Notes: generated by a model from the sequence alone, not told the origin. A stretch of 64,000 bases of DNA from Halobacillus_B sp963739045 (GCA_963739045.1 CAVTYY010000005.1:930001-994000), one strand, 5' to 3'. Positions 17,815-26,350 are shown, counted from the first letter of the stretch. Made by a program: numbers and translations.

Positions 17815-18888
17815 TTATAAATTGCTCATATAGCATTCGCTGACTGTTTTCTTCTGCGTTTGAGAGATACTGTGTAGTTCCTCGAGCACGTCATGAAAGC
17901 AAAGCAATTCATACATGAGAATAGTTTGTGGAGGGAGTTGATGTCGATACTTAGATTGTTCTTGTACGTGCTGTTCTTTCCATTTCCAGAATACATCATC
18001 CAATTTCTCAACTCGCTGGAATTGACCTTCACATATTGCGTGGGTGGGGTCCTGTAATACTTTAGAATAGTATTCAGTTAATTGATTTAATAATTCCTTC
18101 TCGTCTTCATTAAAGTCAGTGGATTTTGCTCGAACATACTGAAGATTCCCCAAATGATAGACAATCTGCTGTAATGCTCCCAGCTTTTTCTGAGCAAACT
18201 GAAAGGATCTCATTTCCTCTTTCGTATGCTTGTGGTATTTCCACTCCTCCCTTTGAAATTGAGATAGCTGGTAAGTCCGTTCCAGGTGGGCGGTAAGTTG
18301 GCGGTAAGACCGCTGAATTCCCCGGTTTTTCTCTTTAGAGTCTGCTGTAATATCAGAAATTATACGTTCCAGCAGCAGCCCAGCATGATTGTACAGGTCA
18401 TTAATACTTTTGTAAATCATCGGAGAATAATTAGGGGGCAGAAGGAAAAAATTCACAAGAGTTGAAATGATGATTCCAATAGAAGTAGTACCCAATCTTG
18501 TGAAAAACGAAACAACATAATGCACATGAAATTCAGGAATCATGGCAGTAGCAGTAATGGTGGCTACCAGTATACCTGCATCGAGTTTAAGTTTATGACA
18601 GACGGCGATCGTTACCATAGCAGCTAAAGCAAAAGTGACCGCGCCTTTGCCAAATAACCCATAAAATGAAGTGGCAAGCAGAGCTCCAATTGCTGAAGCG
18701 GGGAAACGGACGATAGCTTTTTTTATAGAATCCGCTGCGGTATGCTCAATTGTGACAATGGCTGTAATCACAGCAAATACAATCGGTAAATCAAAAAAAC
18801 CGCAGACTAGTGCAGTGAAAAACACGGAAATTCCCGTTTTGAGCGTCCTGCCGCCTAATAATTTAAATCGACGTAAAGAATATAGCAT
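17815..18888 (-). CDS. Aromatic acid exporter (ArAE)-family membrane protein
   Basis: A 357-residue protein with about six hydrophobic segments in its N-terminal 150 residues (FFTALVCGFF, VFAVITAIVTIEHTAADSIK, ALAAMVTIAV and others), then a long soluble C-terminal helical domain rich in Gln, Glu and Lys. This architecture is that of the ArAE/DUF939 family, thought to export aromatic carboxylic acids or similar compounds. The ATG at 18888 is preferred over GTG at 18897, since AAGGTG lies 6 nt before it. The gene is upstream of, and co-directional with, the BCCT gene (30-nt gap), so they may share a transcript. The function is inferred only from the family. Confidence 0.78.
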   Translation of the reverse strand: MLYSLRRFKLLGGRTLKTGISVFFTALVCGFFDLPIVFAVITAIVTIEHTAADSIKKAIVRFPASAIGALLATSFYGLFGKGAVTFALAAMVTIAVCHKLKLDAGILVATITATAMIPEFHVHYVVSFFTRLGTTSIGIIISTLVNFFLLPPNYSPMIYKSINDLYNHAGLLLERIISDITADSKEKNRGIQRSYRQLTAHLERTYQLSQFQREEWKYHKHTKEEMRSFQFAQKKLGALQQIVYHLGNLQYVRAKSTDFNEDEKELLNQLTEYYSKVLQDPTHAICEGQFQRVEKLDDVFWKWKEQHVQEQSKYRHQLPPQTILMYELLCFHDVLEELHSISQTQKKTVSECYMSNL

Positions 18889-19032
18889 AGTAATCACCTT
18901 AATTAAAAAGTAGTGAATAAGTCACAATTTCATATTATATAATAAATTTTGTTAAAACGATAGTGAAATTGTTATCCATTTGTATTTATAATAGAGGATG
19001 TGGAAATTCATAGCAAATAAGGGGGAAGATTT

Positions 19033-19938
19033 ATGAAGAAATGGATCAGCCTTTGCGGGCTTGTAGTTTTACTAGTTCTTAGTGCCTGTTCAGGTTCGAC
19101 CGGACAGAAAGATAACGAGAGTAAAACAAGTGACGGACAAGATACGAAAGTAGCCTCAAGTTCTGCTGATAACCAAGAGGAGAAGGAAGAAGGAGAATCA
19201 GATCAGGACAGTGGTGATGCTTCAGAGACAGAAAAGAATAAAGACGAGGAAAAAAATAACACCTCTAACAAGGAAGACGAACAAGCTTCTGCGGAGACAC
19301 CTAAATATCAAATTAATGAAAACTGGTTCTTTAAGCCAATAAAAGACGCCAATCCAAAGGTAGCTTTGCTGACATTTGATGATTCTCCCGATGAACATGC
19401 GGTTCAAATGGCACAAAACCTAAAAAAAATGAATGCACCCGCGATCTTTTTTGTGAATGGGCATTTTTTGAATTCGCCTGAAGGGAAAGAGAAACTCAAG
19501 AAAATTCATGACATGGGCTTCATGATTGGGAATCATACAGAAACACATGCCTCGCTGCCTGACTTATCAAAAGAAGAACAGAAAAAGGAAATTGTTGGAC
19601 TTAATGATAAAATTGAAAAGATTATCGGGGAACGCCCGCATTTTTTCCGGGCACCGTTTGGACAAAATACGGATTATTCCAGACAGCTGGCGGCCAATGA
19701 AAAAATGCTGGTCATGAATTGGACCTATGGGTATGATTGGAATAAGGAATATATGGATGCTGATAAAATTGCTGACATTATGGTGAATACGCCATTATTG
19801 GCAAGTGGATCGAATTTACTTATGCATGACAGAGAGTGGACGGCGAAAGCTTTACCGCGAATTGTTAAAGGGCTGCGGGATAAAGGTTATGAATTACTAG
19901 ATCCTGCCCTTATAAAAACACCAGCAAATAGTGATTAA
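19033..19938 (+). CDS. Polysaccharide deacetylase lipoprotein
   Basis: A 301-residue exported lipoprotein. The signal peptide MKKWISLCGLVVLLV has lipobox LSAC. A low-complexity Glu/Asp/Ser/Asn/Lys linker spans about residues 20-95, and a NodB deacetylase domain spans about 112-300. The metal motifs are TFDDSPD (usually TFDDGP), NHTETH and FRAPFG, so metal ligands Asp and two His are intact. The Gly-to-Ser change in motif 1 is atypical. It probably acts on peptidoglycan or another surface glycan outside the membrane. Start set by AAGGGGG. Its own terminator follows at 20008. Confidence 0.9.
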   Translation: MKKWISLCGLVVLLVLSACSGSTGQKDNESKTSDGQDTKVASSSADNQEEKEEGESDQDSGDASETEKNKDEEKNNTSNKEDEQASAETPKYQINENWFFKPIKDANPKVALLTFDDSPDEHAVQMAQNLKKMNAPAIFFVNGHFLNSPEGKEKLKKIHDMGFMIGNHTETHASLPDLSKEEQKKEIVGLNDKIEKIIGERPHFFRAPFGQNTDYSRQLAANEKMLVMNWTYGYDWNKEYMDADKIADIMVNTPLLASGSNLLMHDREWTAKALPRIVKGLRDKGYELLDPALIKTPANSD

Positions 19939-19946
19939 GCGCAAAA

Positions 19947-20007
19947 AGCTGACAAATGGATTTAATAGAACAGGAAGAGGCAGGGAGACCAGAGATTTAT
20001 ACACCGG
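19947..20007. other. Spacer before the deacetylase terminator
   Basis: The 480-base gap 19939-20418 holds the deacetylase terminator (20008-20046), a small GAACCG-CTT-CGGTTC hairpin near 20121-20136 of unknown role, and the SR1 promoter region from about 20311. I see nothing coding in it. Confidence 0.5.
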
Positions 20008-20046
20008 AAAACCCGAACCATTGGTAAATTGGTTCGGGTTTTTTGT
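20008..20046 (+). terminator. Terminator, CCCGAACC/GGTTCGGG type
   Basis: An 11-bp stem AACCCGAACCA/TGGTTCGGGTT (20010-20020 with 20030-20040) is followed by TTTTTG. Second member of the recurrent terminator family. Confidence 0.9.
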
Positions 20047-20310
20047 ATTTAGCGATACACGAAGATGCGTTTCGTCCACCTCCTTCGTTTTCCATGGGCA
20101 AAGACTCAGCCTTTGAGCAGTGAACCGCTTCGGTTCTTGTTTAAGGGACAGAATAATTCTTCATCTGCTGGCAGTGATCCCTGACTTTCCGTTGAATCCT
20201 CCTATTTGAATGGCAGTCTTATTACTGGGTGTTAACGTGTTGCTTCAATTCTTTTTTATACTGAAGTTATAAGGGTTTTCATACGCTTGATTAAGGGTGT
20301 AACTTATAAG

Positions 20311-20398
20311 TGTGTCACATTTTAAATAATGTTATACTTTTGGGCTTGATTTTTACAATGTGCCATATTAAAATAGGATTATATTGAAAGCGATTACA
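20311..20398 (+). promoter_or_regulatory. SR1 promoter with CcpN-like and CcpA (cre) sites
   Basis: TGTGCCATATT (20359-20369) fits the CcpN consensus TRTGHYATAYW exactly, and TGTGTCACATT (20311-20321) fits with one mismatch. TTGAAAGCGATTACA (20384-20398) fits the cre consensus WTGNAANCGNWNNCW at every position. A candidate promoter is TTTACA (20352-20357) with TAGGAT (20374-20379), spacing 16. The exact CcpN site then lies between -35 and -10, as at B. subtilis sr1. Expect repression under glycolytic conditions. Confidence 0.75.
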
Positions 20399-20418
20399 AA
20401 ATAAGGAGTGGGTTGTTA

Positions 20419-20532
20419 ATGGGTACCATCGTTTGTCAGGATTGTCAAAAAGTGATTGAGCATTATGAAGGTGAAAAAGTAGCTACTCTTTACAGCACCT
20501 GTCCTTCTTGTCATGATACGAAAAAAGCTTAA
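20419..20532 (+). CDS. sr1P: SR1P, GapA-binding peptide
   Basis: A 37-residue peptide beginning MGTIVCQDCQKVIEHYEGEK and ending in a CPSCH-containing tail. The start MGTIVCQ, the acidic-aromatic middle and ATLYSTC match B. subtilis SR1P, which binds glyceraldehyde-3-phosphate dehydrogenase GapA and promotes its interaction with RNase J1. Two cysteine pairs (Cys6/Cys9 and CPSC) suggest a possible zinc site. Shine-Dalgarno is AAGGAGTGGG, 8 nt before ATG. It is too short for most gene callers. The position immediately upstream of the convergent speA and the CcpN/CcpA sites support the call. Confidence 0.92.
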   Translation: MGTIVCQDCQKVIEHYEGEKVATLYSTCPSCHDTKKA

Positions 20533-20540
20533 ATTAAAGT

Positions 20541-20567
20541 AAAAGCCGCTCATTTGAGCGGCTTTTC
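20541..20567 (+). terminator. Terminator of SR1
   Basis: A 12-bp perfect stem AAAAGCCGCTCA/TGAGCGGCTTTT with a TT loop, 9 nt after the SR1P stop, followed by CTTG. Confidence 0.9.
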
Positions 20568-20752
20568 TTGTGGTCTGGGTAATGATTATTTGATTTGGGC
20601 GTGGATACTTTATTGATGTTTGAAGCATCCACTAACTGCACATGGCCACTAAAGGTCATAAGTCAATCACCAGCGCGGGTAAAATCGATCTGCTCCGGCG
20701 ATCGTCTTATGCTCGCCGGGTAGTTCAAGGTGATTCCGCTTTTGTTCTGATA

Positions 20753-22222
20753 TTATTTAAAGGCACGATGCTCCTTGATGACATGGATGGTTTCTAAAGT
20801 ATCATCTTCGGGACCCTGTACGGGCAGACCAGCTTCCATATTATCATGGATATAGCTTATGTTTTCTTCGGTAATAATTTCTCCAGGAATAAATATGGGA
20901 ATTCCTGGTGGATATACCATTACAAACTCAGCGCTGATTCTCCCTGCTGCTTCTCGTAAAGGCAGGACCTCAGTGGAGGAATAGAAGGCTTCTCTTGGTG
21001 ACAAGGACAGCAATGGGATTTCAGGAACCTTTACTTCCACTGTCTTTGTTTCCTCAAGTGAAGGGTGTCCTTCAGCAAGAACTCTGAGAGCATTTAGGAG
21101 GGTGGTTATGTTCTCCATGTCATCCCCTGGGGTAATGATGCACAGAATGTTATATAAGTCCGACAGCTCCACCTCGATTGAATAATTCTCCCTTAGCCAT
21201 ACCTCTGCATCGTAACCAGTAATTCCTAAACGTTTGACTGAAATGATCAGCTTCGTTGAGTCATATCCATAGGTCGCATCAGTGCCGAGGAGTTCTTCTC
21301 CTGGGGCATACAGCTGTGGAACTTTATTCACTTCCTGCCTGGCAAATTCAGCAAGTTTCAGAGCAGCGTCCATTAACTTTTCGCCATTGACCGCAAGATT
21401 ACGTCTCGCTGCATCTAATGAAGCTAAAAGTATATACGAAGTAGAAGTGGTGGTCAGCATCGACAAAATGGTCTGGACTCGTTCGTGCGATACAAGCCCT
21501 TCTTTTAAGTTTAAGACGGAACTCTGGGTTAAAGAGCCGCCAAGCTTATGAACACTAGTTGCAGCTAAATCCGCTCCTGCCTGCATTGCAGATAGAGGAA
21601 GCTGGTCATGAAAGTGAATATGCACCCCGTGTGCTTCGTCCACTAGAACTGGAATATCGTGAGAATGAGCGATATCGACAATTTTCTTTAAGTCAGCACT
21701 AATTCCGAAATACGTGGGGTTTATAACAAGTACAGCTTTAGCATCTGGATGAGCTTCACATGCCTTCTCTACTGCATGAGGGGTAATACCATGAGAAATA
21801 CCAAGAGTTTTATCAAGCTCTGGATGGATAAAAACAGGAGTTGCTCCTGAAAAAATAATCGCCGTCGTAATGGATTTATGGACATTACGCGGAACGATGA
21901 TTTTATCACCCGGATGGCACACACTCATAATCATGGTCATGATGGCACCTGAAGTCCCTTGGACCGAAAAGAATGTATAATCAGCTCCAAAAGCTTCTGC
22001 GGCTAAATCCTGGGCCTGTTTAATCATTCCATGAGGATGATGGAGATCATCTAATGGTTCTATGTTAATAAGGTCAATGGAAAGGGCGTCATTACCTATG
22101 AACTCTCTAAATTCTTCGTCCATACCCTTTCCTCCCTTGTGGCCTGGGATATGGAATTGTACTGGCTGTTTGTTTGCGTGGTTTTTAAGCCCTGTGAACA
22201 GGGGCGTTTCGTTTTGATTCAT
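20753..22222 (-). CDS. speA: Orn/Lys/Arg decarboxylase, arginine decarboxylase SpeA type
   Basis: A 489-residue fold-type I PLP decarboxylase. It contains QFHIPGHKGGKGMDEEF at the N-terminus, the PLP-binding region with DEAHGVH and the lysine in ATSVHKLGGSLTQSSVL, and the C-terminal Orn/DC_C domain. Length equals B. subtilis SpeA (490), which makes agmatine for polyamine synthesis. Start at 22222, preceded by AGAGGTG. The frame is open for 61 more codons upstream, but that stretch has no Shine-Dalgarno and no similarity. The specificity (arginine over lysine) is taken from synteny. It is divergent from the flavoprotein at 22353. Confidence 0.93.
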   Translation of the reverse strand: MNQNETPLFTGLKNHANKQPVQFHIPGHKGGKGMDEEFREFIGNDALSIDLINIEPLDDLHHPHGMIKQAQDLAAEAFGADYTFFSVQGTSGAIMTMIMSVCHPGDKIIVPRNVHKSITTAIIFSGATPVFIHPELDKTLGISHGITPHAVEKACEAHPDAKAVLVINPTYFGISADLKKIVDIAHSHDIPVLVDEAHGVHIHFHDQLPLSAMQAGADLAATSVHKLGGSLTQSSVLNLKEGLVSHERVQTILSMLTTTSTSYILLASLDAARRNLAVNGEKLMDAALKLAEFARQEVNKVPQLYAPGEELLGTDATYGYDSTKLIISVKRLGITGYDAEVWLRENYSIEVELSDLYNILCIITPGDDMENITTLLNALRVLAEGHPSLEETKTVEVKVPEIPLLSLSPREAFYSSTEVLPLREAAGRISAEFVMVYPPGIPIFIPGEIITEENISYIHDNMEAGLPVQGPEDDTLETIHVIKEHRAFK

Positions 22223-22352
22223 GAACGGGCACCTCTTTACAATCTTTAAAAGCATTAGAATTATAGCAAAGTCATCATAACATAGCCAGATATTTATTCC
22301 ATTCTGAAATAGTAAAACGATCATGGTAAAATAAATGAAAGGAGGAATCGAG

Positions 22353-23309
22353 ATGGACTGGAACACGCGTGTAACAGAATTACTGAATATTACATATCCG
22401 ATCATTCAAGGTGGTCTTGCCCATTTGGCCTATGCGGATCTGGCTTCAGCCGTTTCCAATGCAGGAGGGCTGGGGCAGATTACAGCTATGAGCATGGGAA
22501 GTCCTGAGGAATTAAGAAGAGAAATTAAACGAATGAAAACTCTAACTAACCAGCCGTTTGGGGTGAATTTCGCAATAGGACAGCATGGAAGACCTTATCA
22601 AGACATGGTAGAAACGGCAATAGAAGAGAAAGTATCCGTGATTTCAATTACAGGCGGAAATCCAGCTCCTGTGCTGGAACTTGTGGAAGGAACAGGAATA
22701 AAAACGTTAGTATTGGTGGCTGCTAAGCGACAGGCAGAGAAAGCTGAGGAGCTCGGTGCAGACGCAGTGATGGTGGTAGGGCATGAAGGAGGCGGTCATA
22801 TCGGAAGAGACGGGATTGGAACCTTCATACTAACACCACAAGTTGCAGAAACCGTATCTATTCCTGTCATCGCATCTGGCGGGATTGGAGATGGCAAAGG
22901 GCTTATGGCAGCCTTAGCCTTAGGGGCTGAAGGAATTGAAATGGGCACTCGTTTTATTGCCACGAAAGAATGTGTGCATGCTCATGATGCTTATAAGCAG
23001 GCGCTTGTGGCAGCTGATGAGCGTTCTACTTCAGTTATAAAAAAATCTTTGCTGGCGCCTGCTCGAGCTTTGACTAATAGCTGGACGGATAAGATCTTGC
23101 AGTTAGAAGAATCTCAGCCAGGATATGACGCTTTAAAATCGTATATCAGCGGAGAAGCCAATCAGAAATATATCTACGAGGGATTAATAGATGAAGGGTT
23201 TGCATGGGCTGGCCAAATTACCGGACGCATCCATGATGTACCTTCAGTGAAAGAATTATTTGAGCGGATCATCCGAGATTCCGAGCAAATCAGAAAAACT
23301 TGGGCATAA
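22353..23309 (+). CDS. FMN-dependent nitronate monooxygenase / FabK-like enzyme
   Basis: A 318-residue TIM-barrel flavoprotein. The N-terminal YPIIQGGLAHLAYADLASAV, GGLGQIT and the glycine-rich GHEGGGHIGRDGIG match the nitronate monooxygenase/2-nitropropane dioxygenase family, which also includes the enoyl-ACP reductase FabK. The phosphate-binding part is VIASGGIGDGKGL with GAEGIEMGTRF. The two activities cannot be separated from sequence alone. Start at 22353 (MDWNTRV) behind AAAGGAGG, rather than the in-frame ATG at 22335 that precedes the Shine-Dalgarno. It is followed 12 nt later by yktA. Confidence 0.87.
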   Translation: MDWNTRVTELLNITYPIIQGGLAHLAYADLASAVSNAGGLGQITAMSMGSPEELRREIKRMKTLTNQPFGVNFAIGQHGRPYQDMVETAIEEKVSVISITGGNPAPVLELVEGTGIKTLVLVAAKRQAEKAEELGADAVMVVGHEGGGHIGRDGIGTFILTPQVAETVSIPVIASGGIGDGKGLMAALALGAEGIEMGTRFIATKECVHAHDAYKQALVAADERSTSVIKKSLLAPARALTNSWTDKILQLEESQPGYDALKSYISGEANQKYIYEGLIDEGFAWAGQITGRIHDVPSVKELFERIIRDSEQIRKTWA

Positions 23310-23321
23310 AGGTGTGAAATA

Positions 23322-23597
23322 ATGAGTTATCGTTATCCTATTGATGAACAATTTTGGTCTAAAGAGGAAATTATAGATGTAGTGAATTTCTATTCACTTG
23401 TGGAGCAGTCGTATGAAAATCAAGTGAAGCAAGAAGATATAATGCTGGCATATAAGAGGTTTAAACAGATCGTGCCTTCTAAAAGCGAAGAAAAACAGCT
23501 GTGCGGCCAGTTCGAAAAGGAATCGGGCTATTCATGTTATCAAGCAGTAAAAAAAGCGAAGAATAGTGCAGCGGGAGAAAAAATTAAAATGCGCTGA
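23322..23597 (+). CDS. yktA: UPF0223 family protein YktA
   Basis: A 91-residue small acidic helical protein. MSYRYPIDEQFWSKEEIIDVVNF and the C-terminal SGYSCYQAVKKAK are the UPF0223 hallmarks. Function unknown. It lies 12 nt after the flavoprotein gene, so it is probably co-transcribed with it, and a terminator follows. The synteny speA-yktA-yktB matches B. subtilis. Confidence 0.92.
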   Translation: MSYRYPIDEQFWSKEEIIDVVNFYSLVEQSYENQVKQEDIMLAYKRFKQIVPSKSEEKQLCGQFEKESGYSCYQAVKKAKNSAAGEKIKMR

Positions 23598-23655
23598 AAA
23601 AAATGCTGACTCATGTGTAAAACATACTAAGAAAGAATTCTTTTGAGCCAATATT

Positions 23656-23702
23656 AAAACCGAACGAGGATGGAATGTTAACCACCCTCGTTCGGTTTAT
23701 TG
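23656..23702 (+). terminator. Terminator of yktA
   Basis: A 13-bp stem AAACCGAACGAGG/CCTCGTTCGGTTT (23657-23669 with 23686-23698) and then ATTGTGCTTTAT. The core is a variant of the CCGAAC terminators elsewhere. The rest of 23703-23940 shows nothing I can name. Confidence 0.75.
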
Positions 23703-23940
23703 TGCTTTATAGAGCAGGATTTCAAGCCATTTCCACAGGACCTCGTTTTCCTTATTAGGACCCGGTGTCCACGTGCACTAAAGAGAAAGGAATAAATCAA
23801 CCATTCACCCGAGTGTATTTCCGGAGAGGCCATTCAGTGTTATCCTCTGCACTTCGCTAAATGGTTCGTTTTTAGATTGGGAGCATTTCCTTATGACCTC
23901 ACCTTTTTTTGAATTAAGTGTAAATTATTGGAATCATAAA

Positions 23941-24582
23941 TCAACGTTCTTTATTTTCATTAGTCAATTGATAAAGAGGGATCAGTGTTTCAAATGTGTC
24001 TCTGCATAATTGTAAAAATGATTCAGGGTCACGTAAACGTTCATCTTCCCGCTCCACACGCTTACCGCAAAGCAACTCAGCTTTTTTTACTGTTTTAAGC
24101 CGCTCTGCCATGTAAGTAAATTTATCTTCATCTACTCGCGAGCCTGCGATAGTATCAGGTTTAGTGTGATCAAGTGACCATGCGAAATCTTCCGGAATAA
24201 GAGAGCGGATTTCTTCGCTTTGATGCAGCAAATTGTTACCAAATTGTTCTTTTAAAGGATTCTCATAAATGACAGCAAACCAAATAAACACGTGGGTTTC
24301 CCATAGCCCAACCTGAAAATGAGGGAGTTTTTTATACCCTCGTTTATTAGCTGCAATAGCTGCCCAAGTATCGTTGGGAGGATTTTTACTACGGCGTGCA
24401 TGCCTTGCTACATGAACATGCATTTCATCGCCCGTTAAAATAGTAAGGTCAGGGGCGAGATCTTCAGCGATTGCTTCCAGTTTAGGTGAAATTTGTTCCC
24501 TTAAAGCCGTCATCCGGTTCTCTAATCCCGGAATCGTAAAAACTTCGAAATCCTGTTTTGTAAAACCTTGAAATTCAGACAT
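23941..24582 (-). CDS. yktB: UPF0637 family protein YktB
   Basis: A 213-residue soluble protein of the UPF0637 (DUF1054) family. It contains FTKQDFEVFTIPGLENRM near the start, HVHVARHARRSKNPPNDTWAA and QVGLWETHVFIWFAVIYE, all conserved in YktB. No biochemical function is established. ATG at 24582 follows AAAGGAGTTGAAGAG. It is divergent from ykzI, as in B. subtilis. Confidence 0.92.
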   Translation of the reverse strand: MSEFQGFTKQDFEVFTIPGLENRMTALREQISPKLEAIAEDLAPDLTILTGDEMHVHVARHARRSKNPPNDTWAAIAANKRGYKKLPHFQVGLWETHVFIWFAVIYENPLKEQFGNNLLHQSEEIRSLIPEDFAWSLDHTKPDTIAGSRVDEDKFTYMAERLKTVKKAELLCGKRVEREDERLRDPESFLQLCRDTFETLIPLYQLTNENKER

Positions 24583-24762
24583 CTCTTCAACTCCTTTAAT
24601 CTAATTGAAATAGTAGCATAATTTGTTTTTATCCTTAAGCATTGTGTCCCGATAGTTTGAAATAGAAGAAAATGGGTTACATATAAGTAATCTAATCGAA
24701 ACTTCTTAAGCTCTTGGCACATATATATAAGTAAGGATTTGTTAAGGGAGGTTAAGGCAACG

Positions 24763-24948
24763 ATGAAACATGTCATGGAAGCGCTGCGAAAACGAGAAGC
24801 TGAAGAAAAGCTCCCAGTAATCCGTATGGAGATTGATTACGAATTGGTTACATTGCATGACGCAATGAAAGCAGGAGACATGGAGCAGATGGATGCGAGT
24901 AAAAAGAGACTTTCGGAACTTCGTAAACAGTTGATTGAATGGTCTTAA
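24763..24948 (+). CDS. ykzI: Small conserved protein YkzI
   Basis: A 61-residue charged helical protein: MKHVMEALRKREAEEKLPVI, a middle RMEIDYELVTLHDAMKAGD and a Lys/Arg-rich tail. Position between yktB and yktC identifies it as YkzI. I have no function for it. GGAGG at about 24749 is 12 nt from this ATG, with a weaker AAGG closer. An upstream in-frame start at 24739 lies before the Shine-Dalgarno and is unlikely. Confidence 0.8.
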   Translation: MKHVMEALRKREAEEKLPVIRMEIDYELVTLHDAMKAGDMEQMDASKKRLSELRKQLIEWS

Positions 24949-24954
24949 GGATAG

Positions 24955-24982
24955 GAGCAACAATAAGGTTGCTCTTTTTTTT
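24955..24982 (+). terminator. Terminator of ykzI
   Basis: GAGCAAC (24955-24961) pairs with GTTGCTC (24968-24974), followed by eight T. Confidence 0.9.
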
Positions 24983-25056
24983 GATTTTATATAGATGCAA
25001 GCTGAGATACAATTTGTTACGATATTACATGAATTTACAAAAAGGAGTCCGGACAA

Positions 25057-25866
25057 ATGAATAAACAATTTAGACAGGATTTATTTGAACAAGCTAAGGC
25101 GTGGGTATTAGAAGCAGGCGAAGAAATAAAGAATAAAATCGATGATCCGGGTTCAATAGAGACCAAATCCAACTCCAATGATTTAGTGACAGAAATGGAT
25201 AAAAATACTGAGCGGTTCTTCCTTAATAAAATCAAGGAGACTTATCCGGAACATCTTTTATTCGGGGAAGAAGGATTTGGAGATGATTTAAACGATTTAA
25301 AAGGTACCGTGTGGATTGTAGATCCTATTGATGGCACCATGAATTTTGTCCATCAAAAAAGAAATTTTGCAATATCCGTAGGAGTTTATCACGACGGAGT
25401 TGGAGAGATCGGTCTTATTTACAATGTGATGGAAGGCCATTTATATACGGCCATAAGAGGAGAGGGAGCCTATAAGAACGATGAGAAGCTGCCTTTACTA
25501 AATGAATCCAGACCATTGCATCAATCTATTCTCGCACTAAATACTACTTGGCTGTTACCAGAAAATCCGCATGTAGACCACAAGGGTATGCAGGAACTGG
25601 TGAAGGAAATTAGGAGCACAAGGTCGTATGGTTCGGCGGCGTTAGAGTTTGCATTAGTAGCGGAAGGACTGTTAGATGGTTATTTAACCATGACACTCAT
25701 GCCATGGGATATTGCTGCAGGAATAATAATCTTAAAAGAAGTGGGTGGAGTTGTAACTCGAGCTGATGGCGGAGAAGTGGACATGCTGGAGAAAACAACG
25801 ATCCTGGCATGCAGGTCCAATATTCATGAGCAAATAATAGAGGACTATGTAACTTTAAAGAAATAA
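25057..25866 (+). CDS. suhB: Inositol monophosphatase family protein (YktC)
   Basis: A 269-residue Mg-dependent phosphatase of the inositol monophosphatase/SuhB family. The metal-binding motifs are LLFGEEGFGDD (Glu), VDPIDGTMNFVH (Asp-Ile-Asp-Gly-Thr) and MPWDIAAGIIILKEVGG (Asp). The substrate is probably a sugar phosphate such as inositol-1-phosphate, although bacterial members are often broad. ATG follows AAAAAGGAGTCCGG. It is monocistronic between two terminators. Confidence 0.93.
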   Translation: MNKQFRQDLFEQAKAWVLEAGEEIKNKIDDPGSIETKSNSNDLVTEMDKNTERFFLNKIKETYPEHLLFGEEGFGDDLNDLKGTVWIVDPIDGTMNFVHQKRNFAISVGVYHDGVGEIGLIYNVMEGHLYTAIRGEGAYKNDEKLPLLNESRPLHQSILALNTTWLLPENPHVDHKGMQELVKEIRSTRSYGSAALEFALVAEGLLDGYLTMTLMPWDIAAGIIILKEVGGVVTRADGGEVDMLEKTTILACRSNIHEQIIEDYVTLKK

Positions 25867-25959
25867 TAGAAATAGCCTGACACTATACAGGCAGTGCAAA
25901 CGGAAAAGCAGAAAGCTTACCAGGTAGACGAAACTTTCTTTGTCTATCTCCGCACATAG

Positions 25960-25997
25960 AAAACCCGAACCAAAATCAAAGGTTCGGGTTTTTTTGG
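25960..25997. terminator. Terminator, CCCGAACC/GGTTCGGG type
   Basis: A 10-bp stem AACCCGAACC/GGTTCGGGTT (25962-25971 with 25981-25990) followed by TTTTT, between convergent suhB and ylaF. Third member of the recurrent family. Confidence 0.88.
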
Positions 25998-26029
25998 AGA
26001 ATAAATTTCTTTCGGCTCAGTCTCTTTAT

Positions 26030-26206
26030 TCATGAACTTTGTCGTTTTCTTTTCTTTGTTAAGCCAACGCCCATCAGAGCAAATCCTAAAAAGAATAAAA
26101 GAGCGGCAAGCCAAAATATTTGCTGACCAATTGCAAAGCCTACAGATGTAAAAGATAAGATAACGATTATAGCTAAGATAGCCATATCCCATTGGAAATT
26201 TTTCAT
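26030..26206 (-). CDS. ylaF: Small membrane protein YlaF
   Basis: A 58-residue protein of the DUF5325/YlaF family with two membrane segments (MAILAIIVILSFTSVGFAIG and FWLAALLFFLGFALMGVGL) and a basic tail KKRKRQSS. The ATG at 26206 is used, because GAGGTG lies 6 nt before it; GTG at 26215 overlaps the Shine-Dalgarno. In B. subtilis, typA follows on the other side, but here the next gene is ylaH. Function unknown. Confidence 0.85.
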   Translation of the reverse strand: MKNFQWDMAILAIIVILSFTSVGFAIGQQIFWLAALLFFLGFALMGVGLTKKRKRQSS

Positions 26207-26350
26207 TTCGCTCACCTCTATTCATCCCCATTATAATAGAATTATCCTAAGAAATAAACTGGCATTCCTTAATCCTGCTTGAACAGGGTAGCGTCGAGCT
26301 GGGAATTTTAGTATCATAATAGCTAGGATTGAAGTTTTAGGAGGCGCGTT

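Larger units (their letters stand above)
20386..20567 (+). ncRNA. sr1: SR1-type dual-function small RNA
   Basis: A predicted transcript of about 180 nt runs from shortly after the TAGGAT -10 box to the terminator ending near 20567. It encodes SR1P and occupies the position that SR1 has in B. subtilis, between the pdh operon and speA. B. subtilis SR1 (about 205 nt) also base-pairs with ahrC mRNA. I could not test that pairing here, because ahrC is not in the window. The 5' end is an estimate. Confidence 0.75.

Noticed and set aside
23703..23940. A possible small gene between yktA and yktB
   Set aside because: No frame over 30 codons with a Shine-Dalgarno was seen on either strand.
24522..25068. 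Minus-strand frames near yktB-suhB
   Set aside because: They overlap yktB, ykzI and the terminators and have no start signals.
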